64,000 nt of DNA, taken from the NCBI RefSeq assembly GCF_001509405.1, contig NZ_CP011502.1:558001-622000 (forward strand), read 5' to 3'. The translations under genes and the position numbers were made by a program. Source of the stretch: Aeromicrobium erythreum (GTDB lineage Bacteria; Actinomycetota; Actinomycetes; Propionibacteriales; Nocardioidaceae). Shown here piece by piece: positions 7,360 through 14,066 of the stretch. The notes under the pieces were generated by a model. It saw nothing but the letters and a program-made list of their open reading frames with translations, ran no database searches and was not told the DNA's origin. How positions within the stretch are numbered: position 1 is the first letter of the stretch; every line of letters starts with the position of its first letter.

Positions 7360-8721
7360 ATGGCTGACGTCATGAAGGGGTGGACCGAGCACCATCGCGC
7401 CGTCGACCGTCTGCTCGCCTCCTACGCGGCGATCCCGGCCGGATCGCCGGTGCGGCTGGCGAAGCGGACGAGCAACCTGTTCCGACCGCGTGCCGCGACC
7501 GACGCGCCGGGGCTCGACGTCACCGGGCTCGACGGCGTCGTCGCGCTCGACGTCGACGCGCGCACGGCGGACGTGCAGGGCATGTGCACCTACGAGGACC
7601 TCGTCGACGCGACCCTGCCGCACGGGCTCATCCCCTACGTCGTGCCGCAGCTGCGCACCATCACGCTCGGCGGCGCGGTCACCGGCCTCGGCATCGAGTC
7701 GACGTCGTTCCGCAACGGCCTCCCGCACGAGTCGGTGCTGGAGATGGACGTGCTCACCGGGTCGGGCGAGGTCGTCACCTGCCGACCCGGCGACGACCTC
7801 TTCGACGCCTTCCCGAACTCCTACGGCAGCCTCGGCTACGCCACCCGCCTGCGCATCCGGCTCGAGGCCGTCCCGCCGTACGTCGCGCTGCGCCACGTCC
7901 GCTTCGACGACGCCAAGCAGGCGGCGCAGGCCCTCGCCGACGTCACCGAGACCCAGCAGTGGCACGGCGAGCCGGTGCACGGCCTCGACGCCACCGCGTT
8001 CACGCCCACCGAGGTCTACGTGACGCTCGCGCGGTTCACCGACGAGCCGGGCCCGACGTCGGACTACGCGGGCCAGGACGTCTACTACCGCTCGCTGCAG
8101 CGTCGCGAGACCGACCGGCTGACCATGTACGACTACCTGTGGCGCTGGGACACCGACTGGTTCTGGTGCTCGGCCGCGTTCGGGGCCCAGCAGCCCCTCG
8201 TGCGTCGGCTCTGGCCGCGCCGCTGGCGTCGCTCCGACGTCTACCACCGCCTGGTCTCCCTCGACACGCGCGTCGGGCTGAGCAGGCTGCTCGACCGGGT
8301 CAAGAAGGTCCCCGGTCGCGAGCGCGTCATCCAGGACGTCGAGGTCCCCGTCGACGCCGTGCCGGCCTTCCTCGAGTGGTTCGACGCCGAGGTGGGCATG
8401 CGACCGGTGTGGCTGTGCCCGCTGCGCACCACCCGCGCCTGGGCCGGCTACCCGCTGGCCCCCGGCGAGACCTACGTGAACCTCGGCTTCTGGGGCACGG
8501 TCGTCGTGCCGGCCGGGACGCCCGAGGGTGCCGTGAACCGACGCATCGAGGAGCACGTGCACACCCTCGGCGGCCACAAGTCCCTCTACTCCGAGGCCTT
8601 CTACGACGAGGACACCTTCGCCCGGCTCTACGGCACCGCCGCGCTCGACGCGGTGCGCGCCGTCCACGACCCCGAGGGGCGCCTCAGCTCCCTGTACGAG
8701 AAAGCGGTGAGGAACTCATGA
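7360..8721 (+). CDS. tmsA: FAD-binding oxidoreductase, tuberculostearate-type (TmsA/BfaA-like)
   Basis: 453-aa flavoprotein of the PCMH/GlcD-like FAD-binding oxidoreductase family: VVPQLRTITLGGAVTGLGIE, then NGLPHESVLEMDVLTGSGE, and NSYGSLGYATRLRIRL. Pairing with an immediately following cyclopropane-fatty-acid-synthase-like methyltransferase is the hallmark of the 10-methyl fatty acid (tuberculostearic acid) system, in which this partner reduces the 10-methylene intermediate with NAD(P)H. The stop overlaps the methyltransferase ATG (ATGA). Pathway identity rests on the pairing; a plain FAD-linked oxidase is the alternative. Confidence 0.8.
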   Translation: MADVMKGWTEHHRAVDRLLASYAAIPAGSPVRLAKRTSNLFRPRAATDAPGLDVTGLDGVVALDVDARTADVQGMCTYEDLVDATLPHGLIPYVVPQLRTITLGGAVTGLGIESTSFRNGLPHESVLEMDVLTGSGEVVTCRPGDDLFDAFPNSYGSLGYATRLRIRLEAVPPYVALRHVRFDDAKQAAQALADVTETQQWHGEPVHGLDATAFTPTEVYVTLARFTDEPGPTSDYAGQDVYYRSLQRRETDRLTMYDYLWRWDTDWFWCSAAFGAQQPLVRRLWPRRWRRSDVYHRLVSLDTRVGLSRLLDRVKKVPGRERVIQDVEVPVDAVPAFLEWFDAEVGMRPVWLCPLRTTRAWAGYPLAPGETYVNLGFWGTVVVPAGTPEGAVNRRIEEHVHTLGGHKSLYSEAFYDEDTFARLYGTAALDAVRAVHDPEGRLSSLYEKAVRNS

Positions 8722-10013
8722 GCAGCATCCGCGAGAGCGAGACGTTGACGATCGCCGAGGCCGTGTCGCGCCTGATGCGCGACGGCATGCCGTTCCGGCT
8801 CGAGGCGTACGACGGCAGCAGCGCGGGGCCGGTGGACGCGCCCTTCACGGCGCGCCTGGTCAACGAGCGGGGTCTGGCCTACCTGATGACCGCCCCCGGC
8901 GACCTCGGCTTCGCCCGGGCGTTCGTCTCCGGCGACCTCGAGCTCGACGGCGTCTCGCTCGCCGACCCCTACGAGATGATGGCGCTCGTGCAGAGCCGGC
9001 TGCGGCTGCGCATGCCCGGCCCGGCCGAGCTCCTCCAGGTCGTGCGCAGCCTCGGGCTGTCGAACCTCAAGCCGCCGCCCCCGCCGCCGGAGGAGCACCA
9101 GCCCCGCTGGCGTCGCATGGTCGAGGGACTGCGCCACAGCAAGGCGCGTGACGCCGAGGCGATCCACCACCACTACGACGTCTCGAACCGCTTCTACGAG
9201 ATCGTCCTCGGCCCGTCGATGGCCTACACCTGCGCCGTCTTCCCCGACGAGGACGCCACCCTCGAGCAGGCGCAGTTCGAGAAGTTCGACCTCGTGTGCC
9301 GCAAGCTCGGGCTCAAGCCCGGCGACCGGCTGCTCGACGTCGGCTGCGGCTGGGGTGGCATGGTCCGTCACGCCGCCGAGCACTACGGCGTGCAGGCGCT
9401 CGGTGTGACCCTGAGCCGTCAGCAGGCGGAGTGGGCGCAGCAGGCGATCAAGGACGCGGGCCTGGACCACCTGGCCGAGGTCCGCTTCGGCGACTACCGC
9501 GACGTCGAGGAGGAGGGCTTCGACGCCGTCTCCTCGATCGGCCTGCTCGAGCACATCGGGGTCCGCAACTACCCCGACTACTTCACGTTCCTGCAGGGCA
9601 AGCTGCGCGTCGGTGGTCGGATGCTCAACCACTGCATCACGCGCCGTGACGGATCCCTGTCGACCAAGGCCGGGGCCTTCATCGACCGCTACGTCTTCCC
9701 CGACGGCGAGCTGGCGCCCGTCGGCACCATCGTGACCGCCATGCACGACCACGGTCTCGAGGTCCGCCACGTGGAGGACCTGCGCGAGCACTACGCGCTC
9801 ACGCTGCGCGACTGGTGCCGCAACCTCGAGCAGGGCTGGGACGACGCGCTCGGCGAGGTCAGCCTCGGCGTCGCCAAGGTCTGGGGCCTGTACATGGCCG
9901 GCTCGCGGCTCGCCTTCGAGCGCAACGAGATCGGCCTGCACCAGGTGCTCGGCGTCAAGGTCGGCGCCGACGGTGACGCCCAGATGCCGCTGCGCCCCAC
10001 TTGGGGCAGCTGA
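8718..10013 (+). CDS. tmsB: SAM-dependent fatty-acyl methyltransferase (TmsB/UfaA1-like)
   Basis: 431-aa protein of the cyclopropane-fatty-acyl-phospholipid synthase superfamily. The N-terminal ~130 residues precede a proline run (PPPPPPEEHQP); the methyltransferase domain follows with HHHYDVSNRFYEIVLG (~150-165) and the SAM motif DVGCGWGGMVRHAA (~207-220). It should methylate oleoyl chains in phospholipids to the 10-methylene form, reduced by the upstream flavoprotein to 10-methylstearate. ATGA overlap with that gene indicates coupled translation. The stop is 3 bp from the convergent xth gene. Confidence 0.83.
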   Translation: MSSIRESETLTIAEAVSRLMRDGMPFRLEAYDGSSAGPVDAPFTARLVNERGLAYLMTAPGDLGFARAFVSGDLELDGVSLADPYEMMALVQSRLRLRMPGPAELLQVVRSLGLSNLKPPPPPPEEHQPRWRRMVEGLRHSKARDAEAIHHHYDVSNRFYEIVLGPSMAYTCAVFPDEDATLEQAQFEKFDLVCRKLGLKPGDRLLDVGCGWGGMVRHAAEHYGVQALGVTLSRQQAEWAQQAIKDAGLDHLAEVRFGDYRDVEEEGFDAVSSIGLLEHIGVRNYPDYFTFLQGKLRVGGRMLNHCITRRDGSLSTKAGAFIDRYVFPDGELAPVGTIVTAMHDHGLEVRHVEDLREHYALTLRDWCRNLEQGWDDALGEVSLGVAKVWGLYMAGSRLAFERNEIGLHQVLGVKVGADGDAQMPLRPTWGS

Positions 10014-10016
10014 GCC

Positions 10017-10805
10017 TCAGGCGAGGTCGACCACGACGGGGGCGTGGTCGCTCGCGCCCTTGCCCTTGCGCTCCTCGCGGTCGATGAACGCCCCGTCGAC
10101 GCGGGCCGCGAGGGCCGGGGAGGCGAGCACGAAGTCGATGCGCAGGCCGCGCTTCTTCGGGAACGCCAGCTGCTGGTAGTCCCAGTAGGTGTACGTGCCG
10201 GGCCCGGGGGCGTAGGGGCGGACGACGTCGCTGAAGCCGGTGTCGACCATGGCGCGGAACGCGGCACGCTCGGGCTCGGACACGTGGGTCTTGCCCTCGA
10301 AGACCGCCATGTCCCAGACGTCGTCGTCCTGCGGAGCGATGTTCCAGTCGCCGGTGAGCGCGATCTGCGCGTCGGGGTCGGCCGCGAGCCAGCCCTCGGC
10401 GTCGGCGCGGAGTCGGGCCAGCCACTCGAGCTTGTAGGCGTAGTGCTCGTGCTCCAGGTCGCGACCGTTCGGCACGTACAGGCTCCACACCCGCACGCCG
10501 CCGCACGTGGCGCCGACCGCGCGGGGCTCCAGCACGGGCGGGTCGCCGAACGTCGGCTGGTCGGCGAACGACGTCGTGACGTCGTCGAGCCCGACCCGCG
10601 ACAGCAGGGCCACCCCGTTCCACTGGTTGAGGCCGACGTGGACGTACTCGTAGCCCATCGACGAGAGCTCCAGCGCGGGGAACTGATCCTCGCGGCACTT
10701 CGTCTCCTGGATCGCCAGCACGTCGACGTCGTGCCGCTCCAGGAAGGCCGTCACCCGGTCGACGCGGCTACGGATCGAGTTGACGTTCCAGGTCGCGATA
10801 CGCAC
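10017..10805 (-). CDS. xth: Exodeoxyribonuclease III / AP endonuclease
   Basis: 262-aa exonuclease III family enzyme that cleaves abasic sites and degrades 3' ends in base-excision repair. All catalytic blocks are present: WNVNSIRSR, IQETKC, NGVALLSR, GDWNIAP, RIDFVLAS and SDHAPVV. The start is GTG, with TAGGTT six bases upstream and no Shine-Dalgarno, consistent with a leaderless mRNA. It stands alone, convergent with the lipid methylation pair. Confidence 0.93.
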   Translation of the reverse strand: MRIATWNVNSIRSRVDRVTAFLERHDVDVLAIQETKCREDQFPALELSSMGYEYVHVGLNQWNGVALLSRVGLDDVTTSFADQPTFGDPPVLEPRAVGATCGGVRVWSLYVPNGRDLEHEHYAYKLEWLARLRADAEGWLAADPDAQIALTGDWNIAPQDDDVWDMAVFEGKTHVSEPERAAFRAMVDTGFSDVVRPYAPGPGTYTYWDYQQLAFPKKRGLRIDFVLASPALAARVDGAFIDREERKGKGASDHAPVVVDLA

Positions 10806-10814
10806 CCCCCGAAC

Positions 10815-10842
10815 CTACCTCCCCGCGTCTACCTCCCCGCGT
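10815..10842. repeat. Tandem 14-bp direct repeat
   Basis: CTACCTCCCCGCGT occurs twice head-to-tail (10815-10828 and 10829-10842), just upstream of the xth promoter and directly beside the hairpin at 10844-10895. Confidence 0.6.
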
Positions 10843-10843
10843 C

Positions 10844-10895
10844 TCGGACACTTCCGGGGCACTCCACCTGCTTGGGAGCACCCGGAAGTGTCCGA
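10844..10895 (-). terminator. Long inverted repeat after the mnh operon
   Basis: TCGGACACTTCCGG (10844-10857) and its exact complement (10882-10895) are separated by 24 bp that also pair partly. It lies between the end of mnhG and the xth promoter, both on the minus strand, so it is placed to terminate the antiporter operon. No U-tract follows, as usual in high-GC actinobacteria. It may also be a dispersed intergenic repeat. Confidence 0.6.
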
Positions 10896-10905
10896 AACGG
10901 GGGGA

Positions 10906-11241
10906 CTACGCGTCGTCGAGGTCGTTGCGCTCGAGGCGGGCGGTGTCGGCGATGCCGGTGCGGAACGCGGCGCGCGCGACCATGTGCGCCGACACCGGGG
11001 CCGTGACGAGCTGGAACAGCGCGACGAGGGCGATGATCGTCAGCGCGCCGGGGTCGCGGACGCGCAGCGCCAGGCCCGCGAGCACCAGCAGGAGGCCGAG
11101 GGTTTGCGGCTTCGTGGCCGCGTGCATGCGGGTCAGCACGTCCGGGAACCGCACCAGACCGATCGCGGCCACCAGCGCCAGTGCGCTGCCCAGCAGCAGC
11201 AGCGCCCCCGACGCGACGTCGACGAGCAGGTCGGTCGTCAT
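10906..11241 (-). CDS. mnhG: Mrp-type Na+/H+ antiporter subunit G
   Basis: 111-aa membrane protein, last gene of the antiporter operon. Three hydrophobic segments and the subunit-G signature VRFPDVLTRMHAATKPQTLG identify it. MrpG is one of the small subunits needed for assembly of the hetero-oligomeric antiporter. ATGA overlap with mnhF; a strong inverted repeat follows the stop. Confidence 0.9.
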   Translation of the reverse strand: MTTDLLVDVASGALLLLGSALALVAAIGLVRFPDVLTRMHAATKPQTLGLLLVLAGLALRVRDPGALTIIALVALFQLVTAPVSAHMVARAAFRTGIADTARLERNDLDDA

Positions 11242-11516
11242 GCGTCCTCCCGGGGAGCGTCGATGTCGCGGGCGGCGAACCGGGCGATGCTCACCGAGCC
11301 CAGGAACCCGACCAGGGCCAGCGCGAGCAGCACGGGCGCCGTGTCGACGTGGCCGGCGATCGCCGCCTCGACGCCGACGGCGGACAGGCAGGCCGCGACG
11401 AAGACGTCGGCCGCGACCGTGCGGTCGAGCATCGTCGGCCCGCGGACGATCCGGACCAGGCAGAGGACGCCCGTGACGGCGAGCATCGACGCGCACGCGA
11501 CGGCGACGGGGATCAT
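11238..11516 (-). CDS. mnhF: Mrp-type Na+/H+ antiporter subunit F
   Basis: 92-aa membrane protein with three hydrophobic segments and the subunit-F motif RIVRGPTMLDRTVAADVF. Belongs to the MrpF family, a small integral subunit of the Na+/H+ antiporter. Start and stop both lie in ATGA overlaps with mnhE and mnhG. Confidence 0.9.
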   Translation of the reverse strand: MIPVAVACASMLAVTGVLCLVRIVRGPTMLDRTVAADVFVAACLSAVGVEAAIAGHVDTAPVLLALALVGFLGSVSIARFAARDIDAPREDA

Positions 11517-12046
11517 CGGGACACCTCCTGCGCGAGGCGACGGTACGCGTCGCGCTCGTCCTTCGGCGCCATCGCCTCGACGACGCGTCGCTCCTGCTCG
11601 TGGACGCTCGCGACCGCCCGGTCGAGGTGCTCGGGGGAGCGGGCGTCGAGCACGTGCAGGTAGAGCGCGGGCTGCTCGGGGTCGAGCTCGACCAGCAGCG
11701 ACCCGGGCACCAGCGACACCAGCTCGGCCGTGACCGTGACCAGCAGCTCGTTGCGCGTCTCGAGCGGCACCCGCACGACGGCGCTGGGCGGCGGCGCGGC
11801 CGGGCGCACGGCCAGCCACGACACCTGCACCGACGCGCGCACGAGGTCGACGACGAAGCGCAGCAGCATCGTGAGGGTCGGCCAGGGGCGCAGCGTCCAG
11901 CGCCACGGGGCCTGCGGGAACGGGAACAGCATCAGCACGAGCACCGACGTGAGCACGCCGCCCACGACCAGCGTCGGCGTGATCGCGCCCCACAGCAGCA
12001 GCCAGATCGCGGTCAGACCGACGACGATCCGCCAGCGCGGCATCAT
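11513..12046 (-). CDS. mnhE: Mrp-type Na+/H+ antiporter subunit E
   Basis: 177-aa protein: two N-terminal membrane segments, a short third segment, then a soluble C-terminal part (about residues 75-177) with the MrpE pattern RNELLVTVTAELVSLVPGSL. Starts at the first of two adjacent ATG codons, giving an ATGA overlap with mnhD. The C-terminal Arg/Glu-rich tail is cytoplasmic by family precedent. Confidence 0.88.
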   Translation of the reverse strand: MMPRWRIVVGLTAIWLLLWGAITPTLVVGGVLTSVLVLMLFPFPQAPWRWTLRPWPTLTMLLRFVVDLVRASVQVSWLAVRPAAPPPSAVVRVPLETRNELLVTVTAELVSLVPGSLLVELDPEQPALYLHVLDARSPEHLDRAVASVHEQERRVVEAMAPKDERDAYRRLAQEVSR

Positions 12047-13650
12047 CGGTCGCCGCCCAGGACGGCCTGCACGTACGGCGTGCGCTGCAGCAGCTCGTCG
12101 GCGGCGGCGTCGGTGACCCGGAACAGCGGACCGGCGAACACGGTCAGCGCGACCGAGGCGACCACGAGGCCGAGGGTCGGCAGGCCCATGCCGAGCGGAA
12201 GCCGCTGCTCCTCGGCGACGCGTGCCCACGACGACGTCTGCTGCGTGCGGGTGGACACGTCGCCACCGCCGTGCAGGGCGCCGTGCGACCAGACGTCGGA
12301 GCCGTCGTCGACCACCGACTGGGCGAGGTCGTCGTCGACCGGCTGCCAGAAGGCGCGGTTCCAGACCTTCGCGACGGCGTACAGCGTCAGGAGGCTCACC
12401 GCGACGCTGGCCACGACGGCCGTGACGGCCAACCAGTCGCCCGCCTCGATGCCCGCCCGCCCGAGCGCGACCTTGCCGAGGAAGCCGGAGAACGGCGGGA
12501 TGCCGGCCAGGTTCATGGCCGGCACGAAGAAGGCGACGGCGAGGATCGGCGCCGACCGGGCGAGGCCACCGAGCCGGTCGAGGTTCGTCGTGCCCGTGCG
12601 GTACTCCACGAGCCCGGCCAGCAGGAACAGCGCCGTCTGCACGGTGATGTGGTGCGCGATGTAGTAGACGGCGCCCGACAGCGCGAGCTCCGACCCCAGG
12701 GCCACCCCGAGCAGCATGTAGCCGATGTGGCTGACGAGGGTGAAGGACAGGATGCGCTTGATGTCGGTCTGTGCGACCGCGCCGAGGATGCCGACGGCCA
12801 TCGTCAGGATCGCCATGGTGAGCAGCAGCGGTCGCAGGGAGTCGTCGGGGAACAGCAGCGTCTGGGTGCGGACGATCGCGTACACGCCGACCTTGGTGAG
12901 CAGGCCGGCGAAGACGGCGGTGACCGGTGCCGGTGCGGTCGGGTAGGAGTCGGGCAGCCAGGCCGACAGCGGGAACACGGCGGCCTTGATGCAGAACACG
13001 GTGAGCAGCAGCAGCTGCAGCACGTGCGCGACCGCGGGGTCGAGGTCGCCGAGGCGCTGCGACAGCTGGGCGAAGTTCACGGTGCCGACGGCGGCGTAGA
13101 TGCAGGCGATCGCGATGAGGAAGATGACCGACGACAGCAGGCTGACCACGATGTACACCGTGCCTGCGCGAATCCGTGCCTCCGTGCCGCCGAGCGTGAT
13201 GAGCACGTAGCTGGCCGCGAGCAGCACCTCGAACCCGACGAACAGGTTGAACAGGTCGGCCGAGAGGAACGCGTTCGACACCCCGGCGCTCAGCACGAGG
13301 TACGTCGGGTGGAACACCGAGAGCGGGGTGTCGCGGCCGTACTCGACGATGCCCTGGCCGAAGGAGTAGAGGAGCACGGCGAGGGTCACGACGGACGAGA
13401 CGAGCAGCATCAGCGCCGAGAGGCGGTCGGCGACGAGGGTGATGCCGATCTCGGGGCCCCAGCCGGCGACCGTCAACGCCTGCGGGCCCTGCGTGTCGGC
13501 GCGGTACAGCAGCACCGACGCGGTGGCGACCACGGCCGTGAGCACGGCGACGCTGACGATGCGCTGGGCGCGCGCCGACCGGCCGAGCACGAGGCACAGG
13601 CCCGCACCGAGCAGCGGGAGGAGCACGGGCAGGACGACGAGCTGGGTCAT
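12043..13650 (-). CDS. mnhD: Mrp-type Na+/H+ antiporter subunit D
   Basis: 535-aa polytopic protein homologous to complex I NuoL/M/N-type subunits. Typical blocks: DLFNLFVGFEVLLAASYVLI, FCIKAAVFPLSAWLPDSYP (with the conserved Lys) and HIGYMLLGVALG. A soluble insertion after the last conserved helix (WSHGALHGGGDVSTRTQQT) is hydrophilic. Forms part of the proton/sodium pathway with MnhA. ATGA overlaps at both ends. The start chosen gives MTQLVVLPVLLPLL. Confidence 0.92.
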   Translation of the reverse strand: MTQLVVLPVLLPLLGAGLCLVLGRSARAQRIVSVAVLTAVVATASVLLYRADTQGPQALTVAGWGPEIGITLVADRLSALMLLVSSVVTLAVLLYSFGQGIVEYGRDTPLSVFHPTYLVLSAGVSNAFLSADLFNLFVGFEVLLAASYVLITLGGTEARIRAGTVYIVVSLLSSVIFLIAIACIYAAVGTVNFAQLSQRLGDLDPAVAHVLQLLLLTVFCIKAAVFPLSAWLPDSYPTAPAPVTAVFAGLLTKVGVYAIVRTQTLLFPDDSLRPLLLTMAILTMAVGILGAVAQTDIKRILSFTLVSHIGYMLLGVALGSELALSGAVYYIAHHITVQTALFLLAGLVEYRTGTTNLDRLGGLARSAPILAVAFFVPAMNLAGIPPFSGFLGKVALGRAGIEAGDWLAVTAVVASVAVSLLTLYAVAKVWNRAFWQPVDDDLAQSVVDDGSDVWSHGALHGGGDVSTRTQQTSSWARVAEEQRLPLGMGLPTLGLVVASVALTVFAGPLFRVTDAAADELLQRTPYVQAVLGGDR

Positions 13651-14066
13651 GCGTCGGCACCTTCCTCGTCGGGGACGTCGGTCTCGGGCTCGTCGAAGGA
13701 GCTCGACGTCTCGTCGGCCTCCGCGCGCCGCCGGATCAGGTCGTCCTCGACGTCGTCCTTCACGTCGTCGTTGCCCGACAGCTGCCACGACCGGTAGGCC
13801 AGGGCCAGGCCGAACGCGCTCACGCCGAGGGTGATGACGATCGCCGTGAGCGCCATGGCCTGGGGGAGCGGGTCGGTGATGCCGCCGCGGCCGACGATCG
13901 GCGGCGCGCCGCTGGGGCCGGACGCCACGAGGAACAGCAGGTTGACGCCGTTGCCGACCATGACGAAGCCGACCAGGATCCGGCTGAGGCTGCGCTCGAG
14001 CATGAGCGTGGTGCCGCAGCCGACGAGGACGACGATGGCGAGCACGAGGGCGAGGTCGACGGTCAT
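13647..14066 (-). CDS. mnhC: Mrp-type Na+/H+ antiporter subunit C
   Basis: 139-aa protein homologous to NuoK: three membrane segments with SRILVGFVMVGNGVNLLFLV and DPLPQAMALTAIVITLGVSA. The C-terminal ~35 residues are a highly acidic, charged tail (DDVKDDVEDD... DEPETDVPDEEG) longer than in classical MrpC, a feature seen in some actinobacterial homologues. Coupled to mnhA and mnhD by ATGA overlaps. Confidence 0.92.
   Translation of the reverse strand: MTVDLALVLAIVVLVGCGTTLMLERSLSRILVGFVMVGNGVNLLFLVASGPSGAPPIVGRGGITDPLPQAMALTAIVITLGVSAFGLALAYRSWQLSGNDDVKDDVEDDLIRRRAEADETSSSFDEPETDVPDEEGADA

Noticed and set aside
9950-10020. Terminator between the lipid methylation pair and xth
   Set aside because: The convergent stops are only 3 bp apart and no hairpin with a stable stem is seen there.
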